A stretch of 64,000 nt of DNA from positions 601,150-665,149 of the forward strand of contig VWZW01000481.1 of NCBI GenBank assembly GCA_013397115.1, written 5' to 3'. Position numbers and translations under genes: made by a program. Shown here one piece after another: positions 11,742 to 25,224 of this stretch (position 1 is the stretch's first letter; every line of letters begins with the position of its first letter). Under the pieces are notes generated by a model that had not been told where the DNA came from, did no database searches, and saw only the letters and a program-made list of their open reading frames with translations. The DNA comes from Edolisoma coerulescens. Lineage: Eukaryota; Chordata; Aves; Passeriformes; Campephagidae.

Positions 11742-13006
11742 GGTGGAATTTGCTTTTGTGAGTGATTTGGGGGAGACCAAGGAGATGAAGAACCAGAAGC
11801 CCAGCAGAGTTTTCCCAAAAGAGCAGGAGAGCTGCAGAAGTAGGTCACAAAACCTCTAAGTAGGTAGATCGGTCCGTCCCTCATTAGGCTATTTTTAAGC
11901 ACACAGGAGCAGCTCCTTAGCTAGTATAAAGGAGTTTGGTCCCACTGATTCCATTTCAGCCAGACATATTGACACTCTCTGCAAATTAGGCCCATGGTTA
12001 TTTAAATATAAAGAAATACCCTGCAATATACCACAATTACAAGCCCAAAAGCTACACTGAGTGTGCAGTAACACTATGCAGGACAGGCAATGCACTGCAG
12101 TAACAGCAACACTTTAATGCTCCTCGAGACATGGGACCAAAGTGCTTTTACTGCTTCATGATGAATACATTATAGAGGTGAAGCTGTCTCTATGCATTTA
12201 TAAAGCACATACTGCCTTCTTATTCACTGGTCCATGTTTTTTGTTTACCAATACATCAGAGCTGCCCTTTAGGACTTCTTCACTTGAGGACTGAATCTCT
12301 GAACCACTATGAAAGATTAAAAAGCCCTCTTGTTTTACAGAAGGCCTCTTGCTTTTACAGAAATCAGCTCCTCCTATTTAAATATCTAATTAATTTCATA
12401 GCAAGCATTTCCCAGCATTTTTTTTCTTTTCAATCTATTTATTGGCCTGTTCTCTGCAGCACCTTACGATACAGCAAGACCAGCTTGCTTTGTCTGCTAA
12501 CATTTGTACTGTTCCATGAACAAACAATTTTAAAGAATGAAGTATCTATCTCTTAGCAACCTTTATAATTAAGTAAAAAAGAATTTTTTTTTTTAAATTT
12601 TGTTACAAGACCTGAATAGGAAATATTTTTCCTCTCCAGTTAGTTTCTAAGAGTCCAAATTTATACATTTTGCAACCAAAGGAAAATGCAAGACCTTGGG
12701 AAGCTTTCCACAAACATATTTAAAAGCCTGGAAAAGGCTGGAGTAAAGCTTTTTCACCAGGGGTTTGGGGAAAGCAGACTGAGGTCCTATGCCAATGTGT
12801 AATCATCTAAAATGACAGTACAAAATTATTTCATTAGGAGTAACTCAGTGAGTCCTTCCCAGCTAATTCTTATCCCAGCTACCATCCAGCATCTGGGCAC
12901 CCTCCTGCCAAGTTTGAAACCAGGGAAGCCTGACTACAGTCAAAGCTTTCAGAGTCCCGGGAGGGACGCGGGACGCCCCCCCATGGTGAAAGGAAGAAGA
13001 GAAATG
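11742..13006. other. Noncoding sequence, nothing recognised
   Basis: AT-rich, with a T-run near 12420 and another near 12585. No gene features. Confidence 0.5.
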
Positions 13007-13054
13007 TTTCCCCCCTTCCTCCTCTTATCCCTCCTCCTCCTCCCTCTTCCTCTT
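13007..13054 (+). repeat. Polypyrimidine tract with CTC repeats
   Basis: A 48-base stretch of C and T broken by a single A, with (CTC)n in the middle. Such tracts can form triplex DNA, but nothing here shows that it does. Confidence 0.85.
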
Positions 13055-13138
13055 AGCTTGGACCAGAAACACCACACTTTAGCCAAGAACCTTTCTGTAA
13101 GGATTTGTGCGTGTTCATAAGAAAAGGAATATTTTTCT

Positions 13139-13155
13139 TATATATATATATATAT
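13139..13155. repeat. (TA)n microsatellite
   Basis: Eight TA units in a short AT-rich setting. Confidence 0.95.
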
Positions 13156-16100
13156 CTTTCTAATTTAGAATAATCAGTTTAAAAGAAAAAAAAAAAGATA
13201 TTAAGTCATTAGAAAGTGTGCCAATGAGAAAAAAACATATTAATCTATAGATCCCACAGTGTGAAAATTAACATAATTCTATAAAGACCTAAGATTGAAA
13301 TATTGCTGCTAAAACCCATCTAATTCCATAACATAGAGCAGATAGTACCTGAGACCTAACTTTTCCTAGTTTTGTCCTGCAATTTGGTGGAAATTTTTAA
13401 AAATCCAGTTTTTATGTGGCCCTTTCCACTTAGTGATCTTGATATATGTTTTGAGACCATTTGCAATCCAAAAGCTGATCCTGGCTAGGACTGAAAATTT
13501 TAGTTGTCAAAAATATCGATTTTATGATTGTTTTTATTTCACTTTTAGGCTAATTTTCAGTGGTCTGTATCTGTCAAGAAGTGTGTTTTATCCTTGCTGG
13601 GACGCTTGATGAAAACCTGAGCAGTGCCTTACATGTGTAGTATAACTTGTAGAAGGGTGGTAAAGTTCCATCACTTTTGAATTGATGAGTAAAAAAATCT
13701 GCATAGATGCCAGGTGTTTCTAAAGATTCACAATTGTCACCTTAAGTGTTAGAGGAATTTTCGGTTAAGACATCTGAGTGCTTTTGGATCTGGATCTTAG
13801 GAACATACCAAATTTAGCTGAACAAATTTTCAGGATTTTAAATTAGGAAAAAGCATTATTCACAAAGAATCTTGCAATTTAAAAAAACCAAACAAATTGC
13901 ATATTTACATAATTTACAAGTGTGTGCAATATTTTCTGATCTATAGCTTACACTATAATAGTAATATAATAGTAACTGATAGTTTAGCTTACAAATAAGA
14001 TAATGAGATGTGGTGCACAGGTATTGCATGAAATAAAGTACTGATTTGCACTGCTTTGTAAAGACTGGATTTATAGTAAACCCCATTTTCTTCATTTTAA
14101 AATCAGTCCCCAAACCAGAGTCCAAATCAAGTTTTTTGGGTTTTTTTTCCTACAGATAGAAAAGAAGGCAATGTAACTGTTTTATTCATCTTCTGCTAGG
14201 GTTATGAGCTAAGGGGTCACCAAGAGGACCCAGGTGAGGCTGAGCAGGTCTGAGGGCCAGGGTGATCCCAGGATCAAAAATGTAGGTAGGAAGGTAGGAA
14301 GCCAGCCCCGTGCTGCCAGCCCGGCTCCTGCTCTCCCACAACACCTCACCTGAAGCCTTCACTGAGCTGTGCACCAGCCCCCCCGCCTCACCCAGCCTGT
14401 GGTGCCATTGGAAACACTTCAAAAACCAAAACAGGAGTAGAAAGTAGATAACCCTGCTTTACTTCCAGGTCTGGGGAAGGGATGGATGAGGGGAGATGCG
14501 CTTGCTGCAAGCTATCCCAGGGCAGAGGCCACCTCTCCTCTGCCCTTGGGTCTGACCCTGTCTATTAGGAGGCATTTTGAGGGTTCGGCTGTGGAAAAGT
14601 CCTCTACAGCATCTGATACACAACCTGCATGTAGCACACAGCAGCTGTGACACACCTGTCTCTGTCTAATGGATAAGAAGATTTTAAAAGTCCTTGCTCT
14701 AGGCTGCGTGACTCACCCAGAGACAGGCACAACTGCTGTCTGTTTTCCAAACTCAAAAAACTATGAGCTGATGAGAGAGTTGGTTGCTCTTTCACACCTT
14801 TGTGATCTGTTTCTTCAGGAATATCTCTCTAGGACTAGGTAATGGTAATTTAATAGGCTGTTTCCTCCAATATCCACCTTTTACTGGCTAAATGCAATGC
14901 AGTTCACTTATCTGATGGATTAGGAGAGCAATCCCTCCTTGTGTAAAGTAAAGCCCATAAGTCACAGACCGTTCCACTCTTCATCCGGAAGTGCAGTGTG
15001 GAGTTTCAGTACACTTTCAAAAGACAGGGTGAATAGGAGCAAGGCAGCAACTGAATTATTTTTTCTGTACTCATTTATTTATTGTGCTTCTGACTTTAGG
15101 CGCTTCCTTTTCAGTGAATTTAGTTTCCCCTGCAGCTCTCAATCCTTCCTGCCCTTAGCTGAAGCAAAAGGCAACTTTAGTAAGGTTCAGAAACGTCTCT
15201 ACATCAGAGAAAAACGTGCTGTCATCCATCAACGTGTTCCCAAGTGATGCAGAGCTAAGGACAGCGGGGCAGGTGTTGCTGGTGGCTGTGAGGGTATCTG
15301 AGGGCAGTTTTCTGCAGTTTTCTAAATGCATTATAAAAATAATTCACCAGAAATCTTTATAATTTAACCTTTGCACCCATAGTCTGAAGAGTGGCTTAGG
15401 AACCTCTCAAATTGGGAAAATCTCACAAGAAACAAAGATGATTATGCCATATTTCCTACCATTTTCCTCCTTAAGATCCCTTGAGAAAACTTTGCTCAGT
15501 CTAAAAGCAAGTGACTTTTATTCTAGAAAAGAGCAAATATACAAGACATCAGCTCAACAGATGTGAGATAGAGGCTGGGATGGAAAAACTTATATGTTCT
15601 TAACTATATACACAAACACTAAATTTCAAAGCTCACCTGAAAAAATATTGCAGCTGTCGCACAACACTATTATTTTTACAGTTGACTTTGCAAATGATTT
15701 TCACATGCATTAAAAAAAAAATGCAAAAGGCAACGTGATATTTGGGGCATAAGTAAGCATTCCTACACCTAGTCCTCAAAAAGCTCATCCTGTGTGCTTT
15801 AGGATACAAAAACCTGTTATTTTTGCCTGGGCGTTAGAAAGGCAATTATGTTACATATTCTTTTATTCTACTATTATTTTTACCCACACATATATACTCA
15901 ATTTCACATAAGCATCCTAAATCCACCCAACCACCCCCATAAACTGAGATCTGTATGACAACCTAAATTCCTTAGATAAACTCCCCTAAGTAACGTTACC
16001 ACGTACAAAGGCCTCTGAGAGCACAAAGAGGGGCAGTCACAGAAGGCTACAAGGTAAAGCCTCCCAGCTTTTTTAGCATTACAGCTGCTATCTCTCCCCA

Positions 16101-16216
16101 AATCCTCTCTAACGACTGCACAAACCATTTCAAGTGAAAAGACATTAAGTGGGTCAGAAAAAATGAGAAGTAAAACAGAACAGAAATATAGTAATATAAT
16201 ATAGCAAAGGGAGTTA
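13156..16216. other. Noncoding sequence, nothing recognised
   Basis: About 3 kb of AT-rich sequence with a moderately GC-rich island at about 14220-14660. Frames there are open on the minus strand but look like stop-poor shadow, not protein. Confidence 0.5.
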
Positions 16217-16252
16217 CAAAAAAACCCCAACAAACCAAAAACAAAAGGAAAA
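16217..16252 (+). repeat. A-rich tract with CCC interruptions
   Basis: Only A and C, with a few G, in the pattern A-run, CCCC, then CAAA/CCAAA blocks. Similar tracts recur at 39081-39116, 41047-41070, 46651-46685, 49230-49262 and 63525-63550. Confidence 0.75.
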
Positions 16253-16334
16253 GTATCGGTGGAATGCATCCCATCCAGCTCCAGCTGCTTCACTTTGAAC
16301 TTGGGGGGTGCCCCAGTTTTTGCAGGGAGCTCAC

Positions 16335-16422
16335 CTGCAGCCTCAGCCATCTCTGGAGTCAGGCTGAAGCAGCTGGGGGACTCAATGCAGCCAAGCTTTT
16401 TGATATCAAAAGTGAAGACTCT
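16335..16422 (-). other. Best exon-like block, 88 bases
   Basis: On the minus strand a strong pyrimidine tract (complement of 16429-16445, 'ccttttttcctcctgcag') ends in an acceptor AG at 16423-16424. The block ends in GCAG and is followed by a GTGAGC donor (16334 down to 16329). Only one of the three frames is free of stops. It gives 29 codons plus one base, beginning Arg-Val-Phe-Thr-Phe-Asp-Ile-Lys-Lys-Leu-Gly-Cys and ending Ala-Glu-Ala-Ala. The same frame stays open on both sides and forms the middle of a 183-codon frame (15904-16455). I do not recognise the peptide. It could be a coding exon of an unknown gene, an exon of a noncoding RNA, or a pseudoexon. No matching neighbour exon was found. 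Confidence 0.3.
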
Positions 16423-19400
16423 CTGCAGGAGGAAAAAAGGAAGTCCCATACACACCTACAATATGTTCTTTTTGGGAGGAGGTTGTTGATAGTGTATTTG
16501 AAGCGATAAGCACCATCAAGCTTTGTGTCTAGGGCTCTATGCTACACATTTAAGCTAAAAATAGCTTTTAAAAACTAATCAGAGAAGGCTGTGTAACATC
16601 ATCTAGGAAGTGCAGAGGCTGGTCTGGCAACTTTTGGTTCCCATGAACGCTTACAAATCTGAGTTTGCTCTGAAAACTAAATGATACTTCCAAACACAGG
16701 AGATTCAAGCATAAAATTCCCATTAGCAGCTATTAACAAGAGTGATTAGTGTAAATCCCTTCATATTAAGTGAAGAATAAACTGGAATTCAAAGACTCTC
16801 TAAGGAAGAAAGAGAAGCTAGAGAGAAAAGCCCCAGAGACTCAGATCTCTCACCAGGCTTGGGAGCAGGGATCCACTGTCATCTCTGGGGCTTGGTCCCT
16901 ACAATGTCCCAGCAACTCCCTTGATCCTTCCCATTCCCAAATGACAGCCATGTCTGTAGGTGTTTGCTGGGCAGTAAGGAACCCACCAGAGTACCCAGCC
17001 CAGGCACAAAAGATGCATTTTTACCATTTCTGGGGTTTGCTGGGTTATAAACCCAGGTGTGCTATGAGTGAACCACATGGTAATAAGGGAGGACATGGCA
17101 GTCTCCATCTGCAGTGCTGCTGAAACCCTGCAGCAAAAAAGGAAATAGTCATCAAATAAAGTACACTGACATGAAATTGAATTTACTGAGAAAGTACAGC
17201 ACTATCATCAGCTGCTTAGGAAACTTGTTTGGTGAGTCCTCAGAGATTGTTACGATGGTTGTTGCCTATGAAATACAGAGGCATGAGGTGGCATGATTTT
17301 AGGACTCGATCTTGTGATATCTACCCATCACCCCCTGAGCTACCAAACACCAACTGAACCATGGTAACTGATTACTTGTTTCTGCTGCCTGTCTACTGCA
17401 AATGCTTGAGAAACTGGGCTCACTCTGACACAGTTTCTTCCCTCTGTCAATACTGCTGTCCACACTGACCACAGGCAATATTCACAAGCTGGGCTGACTC
17501 TTGGCTCAGATGGCGCAGGATAATGACTGGACTCAGGCAGCTAACTCCCCGGTGTGGCTGAAGCTTCAGACACCTCAGCCTTGCCTTTTCCTGGGAAGCG
17601 TGCTCACTGCCAGTCTTTGTGTATCCCCTTTCCCACCCACAGAGCATCCAGCATCCCCCAGGCTGCACATCTGCCCCCAGCTTTACCAGCACCTCTTCCA
17701 ACCCAGGAAAGTCTTGTTACAAACCATAATATCTTCAAACATTGTTTATTGCCTGGTTCCATAGGTGTTCGTGTATTATGTGGAAAAGTATCTCCCTTTC
17801 CTTTGACTTGGAATATTCTCAGACTTTCTGTGACTACCCCTATTTTCTTGGGTGGGAAACAGGGACAACAGCTGCTCCTCCCCTATATGAATGATTTTTA
17901 GCCTTTTTACCCTGAAAGGCACAGGGCAGAGAGCCCAACTGCACAACCAGCTGGCAGGAGCAGCAGCTTAGTTCAATTCCACGGTTCTGGACCTCTAAAG
18001 GCGTACGTGGATGAGTCCTTCCAGATTTCTTTTCATTTTGTCTCCTTTTTATTTGTCTCATCTCTAAGGGAAACAACTCCAACCACATTAATCTCCCTTC
18101 ATATGAGAGTTTTCCTCTGCTCCAATTATGTTTGTCACCGTTCCCTGAACCCTTTTTACTTCTTTTGTTATTACCTTGAACAAAGATGGATAGAACAGCA
18201 GAAGTAGAAGCAGCACTCCAGACACACAACTTGCGAACTCCAGAAAAACGGGTCAAGGCTAGATTGAACTCTGGATCAGCTCTAGCGAGGTCAGCAGAGT
18301 TACCTTAGGAATGAGTGTACTCCTCTTCAGTTGTTTCTTGCCAAATTCACGTTCCTTAATACCGCTTAGGCTGTGAAAAGCAACTGTGGCTGACAACGAG
18401 CTGTCCACAGCACACGCAATTGAAGTCACGTTAAACATATTTTAGCTGAAAATGTGGATACACAAAAGCCTTTCTGAGCATTTTAGCAAAATCATGCCTG
18501 TCTGTACAGCATTGCAACACATGACCAGAGAAATGATCTGGCCATCTGAAACTCCTGTTCAGATTACTGCCGAAATGAAGGGACAAGAAATCTACTGCCA
18601 ATTAATTAAGGCCCTGCCTTTTGTTCCCATGGCTTGTGTCATCCTGTGCTGTCTAACAGGTTTTAGATCTTCTCATTATCCATACACAGAGTTTTCCTTG
18701 CTTTTACTTTTACTAAATCCTTCATTTTGATGCACCAATCAATACCATAAATTAATAATATACCACTCAGGATATGCTGCTTTTCACTTCCATTTCAAAT
18801 TGCCTTGTTTTGGCATTATGATCAAGAATAAATAGGAGACCTTGATTTTTCTGTAACATTTATTATTTTGTGCATCTTCCACTCCATATTGATTCTATTC
18901 ATACATTTATTTTTTTTATTTGCTTTCTGAATCAAGCAGCTGTGGTCCCTCCATCTCTCTTTATACAGAAATATTTCCAGGCCTTTAGATGATGCCTGTT
19001 GGTATGGCAAGACTCTGCTTTGTCCAATTATTCTGTAACATAAAGGAAACCTGATGCAATACAACTAACTTCCCATTAAGTATAATAATGAGTTATCTTT
19101 GTGTATGTTCTTAGGCTTTGGTGACTTTCAATCAGGCAAAAATATTTAGACCAGTATCTTGATTAGTGCCATTTTTCCCATAGCCCTTGCAGCACTTTAT
19201 CTAATCTGTGGCAGCTGACAGTAGTTCTTCCAGAACTTCTCAGCTCCTAAGGCCTTTTTCATCCAACAGTTTACAGGAATGTAGAAAAAAAGTAAGATGG
19301 AAGCACAATCAGAAGAAGTGAACTGAGCAACATAACAGAACAGTGCTGGAATAACCATCAATGCTTTACCTCACAGCAACATCTTCATGGCCCGGACCAG

Positions 19401-22400
19401 CAAGATCTTCCTTCAGGCAGATGTTTTTGACTTGGCAGTGACTATAATTGCTTTCTGTATTAAGGATGGACAGTGCAATATGGTGATTTCCATACTGTAG
19501 AGTCAGTGTTCAAAGAGAAGAAACCAGCAAATGCCAAAACAGATTTCTAGTGAGGCGTATGTTAGTACTGAGCTCAGGAAGGTTTCCCCAGTCCACAATT
19601 TCTTCATCAAGAACCAGATAAAAGGCTGTCAGTAGTCCAGTTTCATGCAAGTGATCCAGGTTTCATGGCCCCCTGCAGAGAGCCTACTCTCCAGCTGTAA
19701 CCACAGCCCCTCCCCAAACTGCACCAGAGCTCCCATGTCCTCCCCCTGCACGGGGCTCGAGACTGACCTCCTTCTCTACGGATGCAGAGAGCAAAGGGAT
19801 ACACAGACACAACATGCCAGTTCCCAGCTGGCCTCTGCTGAATAAGAGTGTCACAGATCTCTGGAAGATTTGCAGTCATAGCCAGCCAAAGGCATATTCA
19901 TGAATTCTCACTTTGAATCCCATTCCGCTTAAAAAATGCTGTCCCCTTGAGGTTTTTTTTCAGTACTTGCAAACCTGCCAGCTTTTTTAACATATAAATA
20001 GGAACATTTAGTAAGAAAACAGGGACATGATTCTAACTCTATCAAAATACATCTGATAGAAAGAGCTTTCAGGAGAGAAAGAATTGAAACTATTCACTGC
20101 TTTTAGAGAATGGTTAAAACCCCATCTTTCATTACAGCAAGACCTAGGAGGAACAGCTTTGATCCCTCAATATTATCGGACCAAAGGCAGTTAATATCTA
20201 CTCCTAGAGTAGCAGCATTAGCTATTTTACAGAATTCTTTAAATTACTTCCAGGGCTATTAAAATCAATTGTAAAATACCACTGCATTTACCTAACCAAA
20301 ATTTCCCCACCAGATCAGTCCACAAAAGGCTTTAGAAGTCGCAATATCAAGTGTCTCAATTCTGAACTTCTGACACTTTCAGCCGGCTTCATCCCGCTAA
20401 CTTTGCGAACCTTAGCCAGAAACAAAAATCTTGCAGAGCTCCTCTGAAGTTAATGGAGAATTCCCAGCAATAATTGAGGCTGACTGTTACACAGGTTGAA
20501 TCCAAGACCTTGTCCCACAGAGAAATATCCAGCCCTGGGTTATATACCTAGGCTCCCTGTTGTATACATGGGGACACCCACATGTCTCTGAACAGGATCT
20601 AGGAAAACTACCAGAAGGAATAGGGAACTCTCTCATCTAGCTGGCACTGAGCTGAGGGGGAAAACCTTTTCTCCCTTAGCCCCAGGAAGCTGCTGATGCA
20701 ACCTTCTCAGTTTCCTTGCTTTCTAGGACCAATGAGGACACCCATCCAGGTCTGTGGGAGCCTTGCCCATTCACCTCTGCCAAGGCAGTTTTAACTTAAA
20801 TCTTGTTGTGGCCACCAGCATATACCTGGATGTCACTCTCCAGTTTTTCCAGGTTAATTTTTCCAGTTTTAAATGATTGCATGTCTGTTGAGCTAGCAAG
20901 CCAGAAAATGCCTCTCTAATCTAGCCACTTGGAGTAGGCATGGAAGACTACATCATTACAGTTTCTGCTCCCAAGATTATTCAGTTATTTGATGTAAAAC
21001 ATTGATTGGAGAAGAAATCAAAACATTGATCTAACAGAAGAAATTATCACGTTTAATGGATATATGAGAATACCCAGTTTCACTCAGCAACAAGATGGTG
21101 TTGGTCATGTTCCCAACATATCTTCAAAAAATTAAGGACTTTTCTGGCAGAAATGTAGATGCCTAGAGACTTATGATTCTGTCAGGGTCAGCTAGCTACA
21201 AAAACAAGATTTTAAGTATTTAATTATGGTTTGACATCCCTATAAGTATGTAGGATGTGCTAGGAAATCCTACTGCTTCCAGATTTCTCTACAAAGTGAA
21301 TCTTAGGGGGAAGTCCAGTGACTGCAAAGAAAGAAGACATGCTGGACTCATTTAGTCTTGTTCCCTCTCCCACATATAGATGGAGGCATATGTGTAGCAC
21401 ACTGCCATTCATAATTCAAAATTATATAAATAAGTATGTAATTTTTGAATGACATAAGGAATGAGTTGGCCTGCTATCTACATACCACTCATCACGGCAT
21501 ATTAGCATAGCATGTTTGCCAAACAAGATAAAAAAATAGGGGTTTATCTATTAGTCTGAGAAATAAAGCTCACAATGTTCAGATCTGTTTCAAAAATGTA
21601 AACACACTACTTAGAGACAACATTGTGCCACCTATAAAGGTTACTAGGGCTATGTGCAAGACTGGGAAGAGGCTAGACAAAGTAATATGGGCATCACCAC
21701 TGAAGGGAATGGAAAGTCATGTATTTAAGCAAGCAAGCAGCCCAACGAAAATGAAACATCAACATAAAACAATGAAAAAAAAATGGGCAGAATGAAAAAA
21801 AGACAACATAGGAACCCAGAAATAGAAAAAAAAAAGAAAATAAGAAGAACTGTCAAGGTCTTTTATGCACTTCTACAGTGGAAAAGAACAGTCTTCTATT
21901 CATTTTTGTGTACTAGCGTTTTTTTCCTGGTTGAATAGCACTACACAATTCTTTTGCTCAATATATTCCTTATTCTATAAACTCTCATGTAAACTGCACA
22001 CATGCTTAATATATAGACATATTTTATAACATAATAACTTATACCTTAACCTTGCCGTGAAAATGTAAATTATCTGGCTTTCAATAATAAAGAAGAGAAT
22101 CAGATTCAGGTTAATGAGAAGATTTGTCTGATTAACCTTCTCCACAGTCAATGACTTGTAATGATCCATCAGTTATCCATGCCTAGGTAGGGTTTCCAAA
22201 AGAATTAAAGGCATGCCCAAACATGTATTTATAGAAACAATCACAGGTCACTAAATAAAATGTGGAGCCATGTGTTGATCAATGAACTTCAGGAAAACAC
22301 GTTTAGAGCATTCAAACACCTAAAGATGCATCCTGCATGAACAAATTATTAGAGTTTACAGTCTTTCTAGAATTGTATACCCAGGTGAGAATTGGATCAT

Positions 22401-24679
22401 ATGAAGAAAAAGGGTCACAAACAATAAAAAATACCCAGAGATTTCCACTTGTTAATAAAAATGAATCTGCTGAAAGATAATAGTACTTAGCAATTGGAAA
22501 ATGACATTCCTGTATGTAAAAGTAGTTATTAGTCTTAATCCAGTTAGCAGCAGCAAGAAAATAGCTGCATCTTGTGCTCTGATGGAACAAAGCCTGGAAC
22601 GTGAAAAACAAAAATGAGGAGGTAAGATAGATTTCACTCCCTGTTAATGCTGCAGTTACTTTGCCCCCATAAAACTGTGTGGGGAAACTCCTGCCTTTCC
22701 AGGATCTGTCAAAGAGATAAATACAGATGTCCTTTTTCTGAAGATGCCAAATAAATACATGAAATGCCATTAACTCTTCTTTAAAATCTAAAACCAGAAC
22801 CAAACCCACAATGTGCCGGTGGAACCAGGCCTTGGCCTTTCAGGTTTTCACAGGGGTCATTTCAAGAAAAGATGTGTTAAAACACTTAGGACTTTCATTG
22901 CCATGTTTGAGACTGTAAACCAGACACTAGTTTCCAGAGATTAAAAACTGTTTCTTTGTGTGGGTTACTACATAATATGCCTTTGAAACATTGGGAATTG
23001 GTCACTGTGCAAGAAATGGTAACAGACTCATCACATTAGATGTCTGCTGAAATACAGCAATTCTTCTGTTCCCGTGATTATCAACAGGGCAAGAATAATA
23101 ATTCATTGCCAGTAATTTATTGGATAATTCTTGATTTTTCTCTTTATAAACAGTCACAAACAAAAGTTCAAACTTTCAAATATGGCTATTATTCAAAATT
23201 AGTTTTTATTTCTATAAAAATGTCCCAGAGATTAGAACATTCATTAAGATAAAAAAATTGAGAGTATGGACTGCATTAGTAGGCTATACTAATGGTCTTG
23301 TTTCAGGCTTCAGTCGGGCTCATATCTGCAAATATATATGAAAGAGAAAATTGAAAGCACTGAATGTTACAAATTAATATGTGATGTAAAATTAACTTCT
23401 GAAACAAAGAACATAAATGGTGCCTTTTGTGCTTGCTCATGATGCAAAATTGCAAGAAATTGAGTGCTTAGGAAACCAAATCATAGTATGTGCTGACTTT
23501 CAAGTGCCAGATAGTCAGACCCAAGAGCTTTTTTTTTTTCTTGCTAAGATCTGTCTTTTTCACAAGCATAGCCAAAGGACAGACCCAACCTACCAGCTGT
23601 ACTAAGGGAAGCATCTGTCCAGCAACTTGGCTCTTGTTCTTCAGCACCACTGTCTTAATTATGTTTTGCTAATTATGTTATTGACCTTCCTCTGAGGAAT
23701 CTCCTCCCTCGTGAAAACAGTATTAAAGCAATTAATTTAAAAATGGAAGGTGTTTCTTCTTTTCTTAGTGAAGCAGAGAGCATTCTAAAAATGCCATGAA
23801 AAAGAAGGGTACCAGAGCACAAATACCTCTGCTGCCGACCTCGGGCCGTCTCAGACTAATGGAAGTTACTCTCTTTCTTGTTACCAAAACCACAGACTGT
23901 GAGCAGAAATAGGCAAACTATGTCTTCATCATAATAATCAGGTATGTGCCTAATGCAGGTCATAGCTTCACTTAATCTAATCTACTGTGATCAGCATACT
24001 GGTTTTTTTTACTAAACAAAACAAAAAATATTTTATCAATATGAACAACAACAAAGGCAAATCTCGAGGAAGCAGGTGAAGATCGTGTTCTGGTAAGAAA
24101 AATCATAAGGAGTCAGGTCTGAAAAGCATTTTGAAGACAATTTGCTAAAAGAACCAAAAGACATAGTCAAATCTCTCTCAAACGTGCTGTGGGCAGCCAG
24201 ACCGCCAGGGAATCAATAGCGGCCATGAGGTTTCCAGAAAGAGGAAAGCTAGGTGGGCTTGGTAACCACAAAGAAGAACTCAGGGACATTCCCACTGCAA
24301 GGGCTTTCCTGGTAAGAACAAATAGGAGCAGCTCAAATGTAGTAGGGGAATATTTAGGACAGAACAATAAAATAGGTAGTAATGAATCAGCAGAACCCTA
24401 AGGTATTTTCCAGAGTTGTAAAAGAACTGCTAAGTGCAGTGCTCAACCCTCTCCTTAAAAGGTAGATGTGAACTCCGTTTCGAAAGGAAAATTAGAAAAG
24501 GTTCAAACACCTTTAGATGTGTAATTCTGATGTAGGAACACCGAAATACTTACGATAAAGCCTAGAACTTCTGTAGGGAGAAAAATCTTACCTCATAAAT
24601 CCACTGAGCTCCTTGGAAACAGTCAGTGAGAGCACAGATTGTGGTGGTGCTGTTAATGCAGCATGTTTCCAAATGCATG
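16423..24679. other. Long noncoding stretch, nothing firm
   Basis: More than 8 kb without a recognisable gene. The minus-strand frame at 22312-22809 (165 codons) is long for AT-rich DNA, but its product has no domain I know and the codons look like ordinary noncoding sequence. T-runs near 23529 and 24002 and A-runs near 21775-21837 are the only simple repeats. Confidence 0.5.
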
Positions 24680-24960
24680 CTTGTGTTTCCAAAAAGGTTT
24701 TGAGATGGTCCCTCCCAAAAGGCTCTTAACTAAATAAAGCTCTTGCAGTAAAAAAGAAAGGGTAGGAACAAAAGGTCAAGGGCGTTTTCTTGGTATTTTT
24801 TTAAAGGGAGATTTCCAGGGCAGTCCCACCAGCATCTATGGATTTGTGTACCTGTCCCAATCACCCAAAAATCATCTGAGAAAAGTGAATAGCAGCATGG
24901 CAGGGTTTGTAGATAATACAAAATAGTTTAGGGCAATATAAGCAAAGGCTGTCTGCAGTA
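24680..24960 (+). mobile_element. Old CR1/L3-like LINE, segment 1 (ORF2 reverse transcriptase)
   Basis: Degraded LINE sequence on the plus strand. Recognisable stretches include 'gagatggtccctcccaaaaggctctta', a 'gggtaggaacaaaaggtca' phrase, and the part encoding the reverse transcriptase region before and around the F-A-D-D motif, seen here as decayed 'gggtttgtagataatacaaaat'. These agree with my memory of ancient CR1/L3 elements shared with turtles and crocodiles. Frame stops and small indels are many, so the copy is dead. The alignment breaks at about 24960 and resumes at about 25225. Confidence 0.75.
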
Positions 24961-25224
24961 TGACGGAGACAGCTCACAGTCTAACACAGGTGGGATTTAT
25001 TTTACCTAACCACAGCATAGCTGTTAGAGAAACAAAGAACCACTTGAGGCTCATTTTGTACTCAGTGGAGAGAAACAGGCTTGATTCCCCTAGGCTGTTT
25101 GGGACATACACATTAGACTTGGAGGAATCACGGCCCTGGAGATGGATGTCTCTTTCTCTCTGCTGCCTATAATGGGATCACATGGTGCCTGGCTCAGATG
25201 ATGTTTATCTACATTTAGCCTGAT
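24961..25224. mobile_element. Unidentified insertion (~264 bp) in the old LINE
   Basis: This stretch does not fit the CR1 consensus that can be followed on both sides, and the LINE picks up again after it at nearly the point it left off. So it looks like an insertion. On the minus strand it carries AATAAA (in 'taaaataaatccc', complement of about 24990-25002), which would suit an LTR or the tail of another retroelement. I see no clear target duplication and cannot name the family. Confidence 0.45.

Noticed and set aside
15904..16455. 183-codon open frame on the minus strand as a whole gene
   Set aside because: Only the 88-base block inside it has exon-like borders. The rest is low-complexity hydrophobic translation of A/T-rich DNA and contains the A/C tract.
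22312..22809. 165-codon open frame on the minus strand
   Set aside because: Long for AT-rich DNA, but I recognise no domain, the composition is that of translated noncoding sequence, and no splice or promoter context supports it.
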